From: Haloferax mucosum ATCC BAA-1512
GTDB lineage: Archaea; Halobacteriota; Halobacteria; Halobacteriales; Haloferacaceae
Assembly (NCBI RefSeq): GCF_000337815.1
Contig: NZ_AOLN01000001.1
Coordinates: 62,001-126,000, forward strand
Reading direction: 5' to 3'
DNA length: 64,000 bases
Part shown: piece by piece, positions 1 to 9,000 of the stretch
How the letters are laid out: the number at the start of each line of letters is the position of its first letter
Position numbering within the stretch: position 1 is the first letter of the stretch
Notes under the pieces: generated by a model
The model's database searches: none
What the model was told of the DNA's origin: nothing
Seen by the model: the letters and a program-made list of their open reading frames with translations, nothing else
Made by a program: the position numbers and the translations under genes

Positions 1-1028
1 TCGAAGAGGAGTTCTATATCGTCGATGCCGACGGTCGCCCCACGTCTGGCATCGACGACTTGGTCTACGGACCGGAACCCCCAGAACTGCTCTCGGGACG
101 ACTCGACCACGAACTGTTTGAATTCACTATCGAGACGCAGACGCCACGTATCGAGGACCTGTCCGACGTCGCGTCGGCGGTCACGTCCGTCCGCGAAGCG
201 CTCGTCGAACACGCGTCGAACCACGGCTACCGCATCGCCGCGGCCGGACTCCACCCCGCGGCGAAGTGGCGCGAACTCGACCACGCGGCGAAACCGCGAT
301 ACCAAGCACAACTCGACCGAATTCAGTACCCACAGCACCGAAATACGACTGCCGGGCTTCACGTCCACGTCGGCATCGACGACGCCGACAAAGCCGTCTG
401 GATTGCCAACGAACTCCGCTGGTATCTCGCGCCGCTCCTCTCGTTGTCCGCGAACTCGCCGTTCTGGAACGGGTTCGACACGGGACTCGCCTCCGCGCGC
501 GCCAAGATCTTCGAGAACCTTCCGAACACGGGTATACCGACCGCGTTCGACGACTTCGACGACTACCAGCAGTTCGAACGCCGGATGGTCGAACACGGGT
601 CGATAGAAGACCGGGGCGAACTCTGGTACGACGTGCGCCCACACACGGGCCACGGGACAGTCGAAATTCGGACGCCGGACGCCCAGACCGACCCCGACCG
701 CGTGGTCGATTTCGTCGAATACGTCTACGCGCTCGTCTCGGACCTCGCAGAGCGCTACGAGTCGGGCGAATCCGGGACGAGCGTTCGCCGGGAACTCCTC
801 GACGAGAACAAGTGGCGCGCGACCCGTCACGGCCGCGATGCGAGCTTTATCACGCCTGACTCGGAGGGCGTCGTCAGCCTCGAATCGTTCGTCGAAAGCG
901 AGTCCGACCGACTCGACGTGGACGGCCTGCGGAACCTCCTCGACGCCGAGTCGGGAGCGGTCGTCCAACGACGCATCCACGACACGTCCGGAATCGACGC
1001 TCTTTGTGAATACCTCACACTTGATTGA
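1..1028 (+). CDS. gshA: Glutamate-cysteine ligase, GCS2 type (5' end outside window)
   Basis: Makes gamma-glutamylcysteine, the main low-molecular-weight thiol of haloarchaea, from glutamate, cysteine and ATP in the cytoplasm. The reading frame is open from base 3 ([11 protein letters not shown]) with no start in the window, so the N-terminus is missing. GCS2-family marks are visible: the EEEFYIVD strand near the ATP/glutamate site, the [10 protein letters not shown] metal-binding strand, and the [12 protein letters not shown] segment near the C-terminal part of the fold. It is followed after about 90 nt by a small HTH gene and coaD in the same direction, as I recall for Haloferax volcanii gshA. 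Family call is firm; full length cannot be judged. Confidence 0.85.
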   Translation, partial: EEEFYIVDADGRPTSGIDDLVYGPEPPELLSGRLDHELFEFTIETQTPRIEDLSDVASAVTSVREALVEHASNHGYRIAAAGLHPAAKWRELDHAAKPRYQAQLDRIQYPQHRNTTAGLHVHVGIDDADKAVWIANELRWYLAPLLSLSANSPFWNGFDTGLASARAKIFENLPNTGIPTAFDDFDDYQQFERRMVEHGSIEDRGELWYDVRPHTGHGTVEIRTPDAQTDPDRVVDFVEYVYALVSDLAERYESGESGTSVRRELLDENKWRATRHGRDASFITPDSEGVVSLESFVESESDRLDVDGLRNLLDAESGAVVQRRIHDTSGIDALCEYLTLD

Positions 1029-1120
1029 GACGCACAAACATCCGTCTACGGCCTCGATACCGGCGACCTCGACAAGAAACATTTTTCAGGACCAGCGTTT
1101 TGACCTTTGTCGTAGAACAA

Positions 1121-1582
1121 ATGACTGCGGACCAGACTACCGAGCGGAGAGCGGATTCGGCGGCAGACGAGCAGACTGAACCCTCGGACTGTACTATCTC
1201 CGAGTTCGACGACGGACTCATAGACCTACTCGCGTGGATTCTCGACACCGAGACGCGAGCGCGTATTTACGTGTATCTCCGGGAGCACCCGCACTCGACG
1301 AGCGAAGAGGTCGCAACCGGAACCGGTCTCTATCCGAGTACCGTCCGCGAGGCGCTGGCCGAGCTCACCGAAGACGAGACGGTCGAGCGCCGCAAACGCA
1401 AGAGTTCCGGCGCTGGCAACAACCCCTACGAGTACACCGCTATCGCGCCGAGCGACCTCGTCAAAGGTGTCTCCGAACAGGTCCAAGAACAGTTGAACGC
1501 CGTATTCAACCTCGACCGGCACCTCGGCACCGACGGGTCCGACGAAACCGAACCGGTCACGATTACCGTCCGAGAAGAATAA
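1121..1582 (+). CDS. Winged-helix transcriptional regulator
   Basis: Predicted DNA-binding protein of 153 residues. Residues about 35-100 form a winged helix: ILDTETRARIYVYLREHP, then a helix-turn-helix (TSEEVATGTGLYPSTVREAL), then a basic wing (ERRKRKSSG). The C-terminus (VKGVSEQVQEQL) looks like a short dimerisation helix. The N-terminal 30 residues are acidic and probably disordered. I chose the ATG at 1121 because the upstream extension is arginine-rich and noncoding in character. It sits between gshA and coaD, so it may act locally, but its target is unknown. It resembles the Lrs14/TrmB-like small wHTH families of haloarchaea. Confidence 0.75.
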   Translation: MTADQTTERRADSAADEQTEPSDCTISEFDDGLIDLLAWILDTETRARIYVYLREHPHSTSEEVATGTGLYPSTVREALAELTEDETVERRKRKSSGAGNNPYEYTAIAPSDLVKGVSEQVQEQLNAVFNLDRHLGTDGSDETEPVTITVREE

Positions 1583-1631
1583 CACTGCAGTCTCTCGTTC
1601 GTTCGGTGTTTGTCGCCACGCTAACCCGACC

Positions 1632-1640
1632 CGCTTAAGT
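1632..1640 (+). promoter_or_regulatory. TATA-like box of coaD
   Basis: CGCTTAAGT centred about 28 nt before the coaD ATG at 1664, the spacing expected of a haloarchaeal leaderless promoter. Confidence 0.5.
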
Positions 1641-1663
1641 CGCGGGGCACCCACCCCGAGAGT

Positions 1664-2167
1664 ATGCACGTCGCGTTGGGCGGGACGTTCGACCCTGTCC
1701 ACGATGGACATCTCGCGCTATTCGAACGAGCGTTCGAATTGGGCGACGTCACGGTCGGACTCACGAGCGACGAACTCGCGCCACAGACCCGTCACGTGGA
1801 CCGCTACGTTCGTCCCTTCGAGACGCGAAGAGCCGACCTCGAAGCGGAGCTTCGGCCGCTAGCCGACGAGTACGGCCGCGAGTTCGACGTCCGAAAACTA
1901 GACGAGCCGACCGGCATCGCAACCGAACCGGGGTTCGACGTTCTCATCGTCTCGCCTGAGACGAAATCGGGCGGCGAGCGAGTCAACCAGATTCGAGAAG
2001 AAAAGGGTCTCAAGCCCCTCCAAATCGAGGTTGTCGAACACGTCCCGGCCGAAGACGGCGACAGAATCTCTTCGACCAGAATCGTCATGGGCGAAATCGA
2101 CCGACACGGCAACCTCACGCCCGAGCGAGACGGTCGCGGCCGCAATCCACCCAGTAGCGACGAATAG
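1664..2167 (+). CDS. coaD: Pantetheine-phosphate adenylyltransferase
   Basis: Transfers AMP from ATP to 4'-phosphopantetheine to give dephospho-CoA, the penultimate step of CoA synthesis. The 167-residue protein starts with the nucleotidyltransferase signature ALGGTFDPVHDGHLALF (GGTFDPxHxGH, residues 4-20) and ends with the ISSTRI motif (about 143-148) that binds the triphosphate. The archaeal form is distinct from bacterial CoaD but shares the HxGH/ISSTR fold. The start at 1664 is supported by a TATA-like box 28 nt upstream and by the core motif beginning directly after Met. The C-terminal 20 residues are polar and probably disordered. Confidence 0.88.
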   Translation: MHVALGGTFDPVHDGHLALFERAFELGDVTVGLTSDELAPQTRHVDRYVRPFETRRADLEAELRPLADEYGREFDVRKLDEPTGIATEPGFDVLIVSPETKSGGERVNQIREEKGLKPLQIEVVEHVPAEDGDRISSTRIVMGEIDRHGNLTPERDGRGRNPPSSDE

Positions 2168-2214
2168 TTTTCTGGTTCTCGCGTGGGTTGTAATCCATCT
2201 GCCACAAGTTGTTC

Positions 2215-2405
2215 GTGAGTCTCGCCATTGGCACCGCCATCGCGTTCCTCGTCGGGGTTACCGTCACCGAATTCGCGGTCGGTGGCTATTCTTCTCGCTT
2301 TTCGTTGGCATTCCAGCCGGCGACGTCACCGCCGGCGTCGTCGCTACTGCGGTGACCTACGTCGCGTTGACGCGGCGGGTCTGGCCCGACGGCAGAAGCC
2401 ACTGA
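2215..2405 (+). pseudogene. Small membrane protein gene with apparent frameshift
   Basis: From a GTG at 2215 one frame reads SLAIGTAIAFLVGVTVTEF..., a clear membrane helix. Around 2281-2290 coding character jumps to the next frame, which reads WLFFSLFVGIPAGDVTAG and then VVATAVTYVALTRRVW, ending at TGA 2403-2405. Joined, the two parts give a plausible two- to three-helix protein of about 62 residues. Neither frame alone makes a sensible protein across the whole stretch. This is either a true one-base indel or a sequencing error. No function can be assigned. Confidence 0.45.
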
Positions 2406-2418
2406 CTGGCGGCTTCAG

Positions 2419-2727
2419 TCACCAACTCGGCGGTCGGAACCCGGCTCCGCGGAGCAGGTCTTTCCAGCGTTGTTGAATGCTCAACCGCGACACCTCCATC
2501 GTCTCCGCGATGGCGCTTTGTGAGCGTTCTTCGCCCGCGATGAGCGCACCAGCGTAGAGGCTGGCGGCGGCGACGGCGTTCTTCGAGCGGTCTTCGTCCG
2601 GTAGTTGCGAGAGAAACATGTCTGAGGCGTACGAACGGGCCTCGCTTCCGAGTTCGAGACTGTCGGCGGCGGCGTCGATGCTGGCCAACCACTCTTCGTT
2701 GTCTCGTTGGTCTCGGGCGCTGTACAT
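2419..2727 (-). CDS. Short TFB-like (TFIIB family) protein, single cyclin-fold repeat
   Basis: 102-residue protein resembling one cyclin repeat of transcription factor B. Helical pattern and motifs match a TFB core repeat: SEARSYASDMFLSQLPDEDR, then RSKNAVAAASLYAGALI, then SAIAETMEVSRLSIQQRWKDL, the last being the HTH that reads BRE-side DNA in TFB. There is no N-terminal zinc ribbon and no second repeat, so it cannot recruit RNA polymerase as a normal TFB does. It may act as a gene-specific regulator or modulator. The start at 2727 was chosen because further upstream extension is arginine/serine-rich and would run into the tRNA. It is convergent with the frame-shifted gene before it. Confidence 0.75.
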   Translation of the reverse strand: MYSARDQRDNEEWLASIDAAADSLELGSEARSYASDMFLSQLPDEDRSKNAVAAASLYAGALIAGEERSQSAIAETMEVSRLSIQQRWKDLLRGAGFRPPSW

Positions 2728-2843
2728 GACCGACCTTCTCGCTCCCGGAACATAATCTCCGCGGCGGCACTGCTCGGCACTCCTCGTGACGTTTATATGA
2801 CGGTGCGGAAAATGTCCGGGTGAAGGGGAGCGTTCCCCGATGC

Positions 2844-2926
2844 GCGCGGGTAGCCAAGTGGCCAAAGGCGCAGCGCTTAGGACGCTGTGGTGTAGACCTT
2901 CGCAGGTTCGAACCCTGTCCCGCGCA
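2844..2926 (+). tRNA. tRNA-Leu (anticodon UAG)
   Basis: Complete 83-nt tRNA. The acceptor stem GCGCGGG (2844-2850) pairs with CCCGCGC (2919-2925), followed by discriminator A and no encoded CCA. The anticodon stem CAGCG/CGCTG encloses loop CTTAGGA, so the anticodon is TAG at 2878-2880. The variable arm is long, as expected of tRNA-Leu, and the T-loop is GGTTCGAACCC. Its 3' 53 bases plus one downstream base form the left attachment site of the integrated element; the gene is left intact. Confidence 0.95.
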
Positions 2927-2927
2927 T
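2874..2927 (+). repeat. attL: left 54-bp attachment repeat, inside tRNA-Leu
   Basis: Bases from the anticodon stem to the first base after the tRNA are repeated exactly at 10682-10735. The flanking bases differ on both sides. An integrase gene follows 48 bp later. This is the classic arrangement of a tyrosine-recombinase element in the 3' half of a tRNA gene. Confidence 0.93.
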
Positions 2928-2974
2928 ACGACGGCTTCGCCGTCATTCGATTTTCGCTTCGGCAGGAAACCAAC

Positions 2975-4135
2975 ATGGAAGACCTGCCAATCATGCTCTC
3001 GCGCTGTAGCGTATTCACCAACGGGGAGTTAGACACAGAACGCCCCATCCCGGTGGTCCCAAAATCGCACGACGGCGTACTGAACGAGAAACAACTTGTA
3101 GACTACAAAGACAGGAGAGTTCGATTCCTGTCATGGCTGTTGAAGGTTGGAAAGTACCCAGACAAGGCCGAAGGGTACTCGCCGTACACCGTTTACTCGA
3201 CGGCGTACCGAACCGCGCGCTTCGACCTGTGGCTCTGGGAGCAGAAGAACGAGTACACGTACCCGCCTCAGTCCGATGACGCCGCCGCCTACATGGACTG
3301 GTTGGCGTTCTCCGATAAGAGCCAAGTGACGAAGGGAAAAGCACAGGAAGGCCTCCAGCACCTTTCAAAATGGCTCCACCACGAGTACGGGTACGCCGAG
3401 TGGGAGTTCGAGTACTCTTTCGACGGCTCTGGCGGCAACCACCAGCCGCAAGACTTCCTCACGCGCGAAGAACGCCGTGCCATCCGACAGGCGGCACTCA
3501 ACGAGGGAAACATCCCTGCCTACGGCTCTCTCACCGCAGAGGAGCGTAACGGATGGAAACTCTACATCTCGAACGCCCTCGGGAAGGCGTACGGGGATGT
3601 CACGCGCGAAGACTGGGACGAAGTGAACGGGTGGGAAGTCACTTCGCTCGTTTGGACCAGTCTCGACGCCGGTCTTCGACCCAACGAGGTCCGAAACGCC
3701 CGAACAGAGTGGGTGGACACGAGGAACAGCATCCTCCGAATTCCGAAGGACGAGTCCTCGAAGAATGAGGGTAACTGGACTGTCAGCCTCACAGAACGAA
3801 CTGCAACGGCACTGTCTCGCTGGTTGGAGGAGCGGGAGCAGTATGAGCGGTACGAGGGAACTGACGCACTCTGGCTGACGAGTCACGGGAACCCTCACGG
3901 TTCAGGTAGCCTTCGGAGGCTACTACACCGACTCTGCGACCAAGCCGGTATCGAGACGGCGAACCGGAAGATGTCGTGGTACACAATTCGGCACTCTGTG
4001 GGGACGTACATGACCAAGGAGCGCGACCTCGCCGCGGCGAAGGCCCAACTTCGCCACAAGAACCCCATGACGACAATGAAGTACGACCAAGTACCCGTAG
4101 AAGACCGTCGGGATGCCCTCGACAGGATGGGGTAA
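2975..4135 (+). CDS. int: Tyrosine recombinase (element integrase)
   Basis: Predicted to integrate and excise the 2.9-10.7 kb element at tRNA-Leu. The 386-residue protein has a SAM-like N-terminal DNA-binding domain (about 20-150) and a catalytic domain (about 165-380). Catalytic residues are visible: Arg in DAGLRPNEVR, a YTIRHSVGT box (R-H with Tyr replacing the first His of HxxRH), QLRHKNPMTTMKYDQV with the LxH position and nucleophile Tyr. This variant box is common in haloarchaeal provirus/ICE integrases, from memory. An upstream extension of the frame runs through the tRNA, so the ATG at 2975 is preferred. The gene is 48 bp past attL and 6 bp before the zinc-finger gene, so both are probably cotranscribed. 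Confidence 0.9.
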   Translation: MEDLPIMLSRCSVFTNGELDTERPIPVVPKSHDGVLNEKQLVDYKDRRVRFLSWLLKVGKYPDKAEGYSPYTVYSTAYRTARFDLWLWEQKNEYTYPPQSDDAAAYMDWLAFSDKSQVTKGKAQEGLQHLSKWLHHEYGYAEWEFEYSFDGSGGNHQPQDFLTREERRAIRQAALNEGNIPAYGSLTAEERNGWKLYISNALGKAYGDVTREDWDEVNGWEVTSLVWTSLDAGLRPNEVRNARTEWVDTRNSILRIPKDESSKNEGNWTVSLTERTATALSRWLEEREQYERYEGTDALWLTSHGNPHGSGSLRRLLHRLCDQAGIETANRKMSWYTIRHSVGTYMTKERDLAAAKAQLRHKNPMTTMKYDQVPVEDRRDALDRMG

Positions 4136-4141
4136 AATCCG

Positions 4142-4702
4142 ATGACGTCGCCGACGAAGCCCCACCGGAACGCGGAGCGAGTCGTCAAGTGTCCCGTGGA
4201 CGGTTGTGAGGCCGAGAAGTTGAGTCGCGGGATGCATCTCCACGTGCTTCGGAGTGTTGGAGACGGGCACGGACCGCAGGGAGAAATTCCCGAGCATCTC
4301 GACTTCGAAAATCTGGAAGAGGTCGGAACGCGAGAGGTCGAAGTCAACTACCCAGAGGAGCGGAAAACCGAGTCGGTCGCCCGGCTCTGTCCGTACTGTG
4401 GGAAACCGTTCAAAGGAATACACGGGGTGTTAATCCACCTCGGACAGATTGAGGGTCGGAAGAATCACCCCGCCAACGCCTCCGAGGCCCACGAGCCTGA
4501 CGACTTCCCCGTGGTTGAACTCGATGAGGCCGAGAACGTCGTCGCCGTCGTTGAGGGACGGACACCGACTTCGGCGGGGAACTGGCCCTACGAGGAGAGC
4601 ATCCCAGTCGAACGAGTGTACCACCTCATCGCGGAGTTGCTGGCGGAGGGTCACCCCGAAATGGCGGCGAGAGCGCGAAGCCAACTGCTCGCTATTGAGT
4701 GA
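4142..4702 (+). CDS. Zinc-finger protein of the integrated element
   Basis: 186-residue protein with two candidate zinc-binding modules. The first is near residues 17-43 (KCPVDGCEAEKLSRGMHLHV, then further His). The second is near 80-107 (LCPYCGKPFKGIHGVLIHL, then a His). The remaining part is acidic and helical, ending AELLAEGHPEMAARARSQL. It starts 6 bp after int and is likely cotranscribed with it. Small C2H2-like proteins next to the integrase are frequent in haloarchaeal elements and could serve as recombination directionality factor, replication control or repressor; which one is not shown by the sequence. Confidence 0.75.
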   Translation: MTSPTKPHRNAERVVKCPVDGCEAEKLSRGMHLHVLRSVGDGHGPQGEIPEHLDFENLEEVGTREVEVNYPEERKTESVARLCPYCGKPFKGIHGVLIHLGQIEGRKNHPANASEAHEPDDFPVVELDEAENVVAVVEGRTPTSAGNWPYEESIPVERVYHLIAELLAEGHPEMAARARSQLLAIE

Positions 4703-6000
4703 GTGATAACTCGTTCTGAAACGACGGACAGGAGCATGGATTTTCACGCTCCAGTCCTCCGTTCGCCCTACCGGAACGGCGGGACACAACCGAGGGTCAA
4801 CAACCCCCGGCTTAGATGTCTCGTCGTTCTCGATAAATTCGAGCAACAATTCTTTGCTCACCGCCCATCACTCGATTATGACTGACCAACGCAACTACTC
4901 TCAAAACCCTGCCACTTTCACAGTTAGCACGTGGTCGCGCTTACTATCACGCACGAGTTCGGGCTTTCGTTGGTGTAGCAACCAAGTGCAGAAACGCGAC
5001 CGATGAACTGAGGTCCTGAAGCGGCGGGCCGAGACACAAAACTTAATTGTGGAATTACAATACACTATAGTATAATTTGGACATATGTGGTATTCTCTAC
5101 TCCCTATGGCTCTCGCAATCACCCGGTTGTCTTGAAGAACTACCGACGCTCTGTGCGGTTGCGAGAGCGATTCTTTTTCAAAATACGATGGGAACCATTC
5201 AATGTATGTAAAACCGATTCTGAATTCTTTCAGAGGCCATAAAATAGACTCTGGTTGTATGGGACTCCCTCTATTTGTGCTATCTCAATCAGTCATCTCG
5301 GTTTGAGGGCCGTACTCGTTATAGAAACACGCTCCAAAGACGTTCATAGTAGGCGGCGTCATCGGATACAAACACAACAGGAAGAACAGAAGAATGGAGG
5401 GTAACCACTCGTTCATCGGATGGTTACTCAAAGGGAGGACTATAGGAGGGTTTCTACTAACGGGGTTTAATACCGTGTTTCTATCCGATGAGGCCGCTGT
5501 TAGAGTACGTTAGTGTAAACACGTCTTCTAAACACGAGGCTCAAACAGCAGGGGGATACCCTACGTGTTACTACTGAGGGGATGTGTGTGACATGCTTGA
5601 CACACCATATGTGGCACAGAAACCATGGGATTAAATTGTGTATTTGTCTTATATTTTTAGAGTATTGGTTGTGTTTGTAACTTTCTCATTTGGGGGCCAC
5701 ACATCGAGTTTCGTGAGATTTAGCCGCGGTTATGGTGCCACCTTCCATGGAGAGGGGAATTCCGCCTCTGAAAAAGGAACAAAATTGTGTTTGTCGACTT
5801 CCCTGTACTGGCCCACTCTTCCCGAACTCAGTACCAACAATGGCAGGCTTCCCCCGGCCCCATCGGATGACAGCAAGAGGTAAAGAAGAGATACAACATG
5901 AACTTTTCACCGGGGACGGCATTTCGACCCTTGATACCAACAGAACTATCGGTCTACCGAGCCCCGTGAAGGTCTCGAAAAAGTCGGTGTTGTCGTCTTC
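4703..6000. other. Gene-free AT-rich segment of the integrated element
   Basis: About 1.3 kb without a convincing gene on either strand. It is clearly richer in A+T than the chromosome, with TATA-like runs near 5066-5078 and 5625-5660. It holds an imperfect hairpin at 4790-4810 (CCGAGGGT / ACCCCCGG, better paired as minus-strand RNA because of a G-U pair) and the inverted repeat cluster at 5312-5508 listed separately. Short open frames here have poor codon character. A regulatory or replication region for the element is the likeliest role. Confidence 0.55.
5312..5508. repeat. Interlocked inverted repeats, possible origin or protein-binding array
   Basis: Three exact inverted pairs share this 197-bp stretch: GTACTC (5312-5317) with GAGTAC (5503-5508), AGAAACACG (5323-5331) with CGTGTTTCT (5474-5482), and TCATCGGAT (5359-5367) with ATCCGATGA (5483-5491). 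A third TCATCGGAT lies at 5413-5421 inside a GTAACCA/TGGTTAC stem (5401-5407, 5421-5427). The recurrence of TCATCGGAT beside AAACAC-like bases suggests iterons. Confidence 0.5.
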
Positions 6001-9000
6001 TCACCAGACCTCCAAGAAGTCGTCCACGACTTCAACTTCGTTGTCGTCAAGGCCGTACACGTCTCGGAGAATTAGGTCGTTGAGTTCGTCTTGCAGTTGC
6101 TCGACTTCTTGTTCCAGTTCTTCTATGCGGGCCTCATCGGACTGATACTCGTCCATCAGAGCGACCACGTCCTCACCCACAGGGGTCGCTAAATTGAGTA
6201 ACTCGGTGCGACCGAGACGCTTATCCTGCGCTTTGAGGAGCATGAAGACGAAGTCTCGAATCTGCTCATTTCCAAAGTCCATAGTGTGCCCCCGTTTCAT
6301 CACGACTTGGTAGACCTTCTCTGAACTCACCACCATCTTGTCATTGGTCCGAATTGGGCCTTGCCGATAGTCGTCGTCGTCGAGGCTGATTGAATCAGCA
6401 AGGTCAAGAACCGTTGAATCTACCTCGCTTTCCGAAAGGTAATTTGTAATTTTTGATGTCTTAACCTCTAACTCAGTTATCTGTTCAGAGGTGTTGCGTA
6501 TCTGTCTTGCAACCTGCGCGATTTTACTCTTTTCCTCACAATCGGTTTCAACCGGTAGTGGCTGGAGGAAGGTCTGTCCATAGGAGTAGTGTTTGTCCCC
6601 GAAGATGAAACTGATGTGTTTATGATAGAACTCGGTCAATTTTGAGTTCATCTGTCCACCGAAATAGAAGACGTCCTCCTCGTTGCGTGCCATCTCCTCT
6701 TTAAGATGGATACCGTACCCACCGGCAGTACCGCCACCTACGAAGTAATACAGCCCTTCAGTATCCGGAACGAAAGACGGTTGGGTTCGCAATACACCGA
6801 CCATCATTTTGTCCCGTTCAAATTTCTCGATGTTTTGTTTACGGCTGAAGCCCCACCAATGCTCTTTATTTTTCCATTTTCCGCCTTCTCTACTTTTCAG
6901 AGCAGTTTCGTGAGCTTGGAAAAAGTCCCACGTTTTTGGGTACTCTGTTTGTAACTCGTCTTCGGTAAACACTCGTGCGCTACCTTTGGTAACTTTGTAT
7001 GGGAAGATTACCCAACGACCACTCCAATCGGTCTTCCATCGGTCGATTTCTTTACCCTTCAGCAACCGGCGTAGGAGTTTCTTTTCTACTGGGTACGGTT
7101 TGTCGCTTTCTGGTGGATTGAACTGGACTGTCCCATCCTCGTTGTCTCCGACAATTTCGCCGACGAACAATTTGTCACGTCCGGTAATAATCCCCTGAAA
7201 GACTTCGTCAGTCACGTTCTCAAGACGAGAGTCACACCGACTTTCAATTTTGTCGAAGACTTCTCGCTCATCGTCCGGCATCGGCTTCCAGATAGCCGGG
7301 GTACCTTCGTTGTCCTTTGCTAACTGGTCCTGCGAGTACTCGAATAATTCGTATCCTTCAGCATCTTTCGGCGTCCTCCACCCGTCAAGATGCCTGATTT
7401 CATCCAAGACTCCATCGTTCTTCTCAGCAAATCGCGCACATCGAACGTTGTTGCCTTCAACTACCTGTTCCCGGTCAAGAGTGAAGACGCAGGGATAGGG
7501 CGTTGGCACGTCAAACACATCTGCTTCCTTGAAATCAATCAGGCTGGTAATCGGCTCTTCGACTAACTGGTCTCGAATCGCCTTGGCGTAGTCTGCCATT
7601 ACCAACCGGTCAGGGCAGATGTACGCCAGTTTCCCGTCGTCAGTTAACCAATCCACTCCACGCTCAATGAACGGCACGTAGATGTCGAAATTCTTGATTG
7701 CGCTAGCGTAATGAGAGGAGTAGATGTCTTTCATCCCGCTGAGGTTCTGGATACGAACGTATGGCGGGTTGGCTACAACAACGTCGAACTCCACGTCGTC
7801 CTTGATTCGGTCTACGGCATTTCTGTCTTCGATGAAGGACTTTGCCCGTCCGTTGTAGCCAGCGAACTGTTCGAGTCCAGACTGCATCGTCTCCGCATCC
7901 GACCCTCCAGATTTTTGCTCTCGCAGAGTCGGTGTGAGCGTGTCTGCGACGTGGACCTCGAAGCCGTCCATCGTGTAGTATGGGTCTTTCTCCGTGACCT
8001 TGTCGTAGAGGTCGATAGTGCGGAACAGGAGGTTGATTTGCGTGATGTGGGCCGCGAAGGGGTTGATGTCGATGCCGTAGACGTTCTCTTCCACTCGTTC
8101 GAGAATCGTGCGGGCCTCATCGGCGTTCAACGCATGGATACTGTTCTTGTTGAACTTCCGGAGGAAGTGCTGGATGAGGCGCTCTGTGACTTCGGTGAGG
8201 AAGGTCCCACTCCCACAGGCAGGGTCGAGGACCTTTTTTCGCCCGATACCCTCGTTCGGACGGTAGTCCACAGAGTCGAGCATGAACTGGACGACTTCGA
8301 GCGGCGTGTAGTATTCACCCAGTTCTTTACGCTCCTTCTTCGGGAGGTAGTCCTCGTAGACGTGGCCGAGGATGTCGCGGTTGACGTATCCAAAGTTGAA
8401 ACGGTTGAGCCGCTTGAGGACCTTACTCAACGAGTAGTTGAGGTCGTCTTCGAGGTCGCGCTGTTTCCGCCGCTCCGTTTTCGAGAACTGACCACGCTTG
8501 TCCTTGGCGACCCACCACCAGTCGAAGATGCCGAGTTCGTAGAGGTCGGGGTAGTGGTCGTCGATTCGGTCGTAGGTGTCCATGAGCGCTTCGAGGTACG
8601 GGCGGTCCTCATCGCGTTCCAGTTCGTCGGCCATCCCTCGGGAGGAGAGCCGCGTGTGACCGACAATTTCCTTGTCCTCGGCGATACGGGCGAACAGCGC
8701 CCGGTTCAGGATGATGTATGCAGTCTCCCGGCAGAACGCTTCTTTTGCGTTCTTGCTCCGACCCGTGTATTCGCGCCACTCCTTCCAATCGGGGAACGTA
8801 GAATCCAAGAAGTCCTTGGGATAGGAGCCTTCGTCGCGTTCTCGGTAATCATCGAAGAACACCTTGAGAACGTCGGTGAGTTCGTCGAGCGAGTTCTTGA
8901 CGGCCTCCAAGAACAGTTCGTACCCTTCGTCGTCGGTCCCCGGTTGGTACTGGACAGGAACTTCCTGATACGTCTCACGGAAGTACTCGGCATCGCCGAA

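Noticed and set aside
4700-4860. Possible remnant of an IS200/IS605-type end or guide RNA
   Set aside because: Only a short GC-rich hairpin resembles such ends; no transposase or TnpB remnant is present nearby.
4703-4885. 60-codon plus-strand frame after the zinc-finger gene
   Set aside because: Starts inside the preceding stop region, mixed composition, no promoter or motif.
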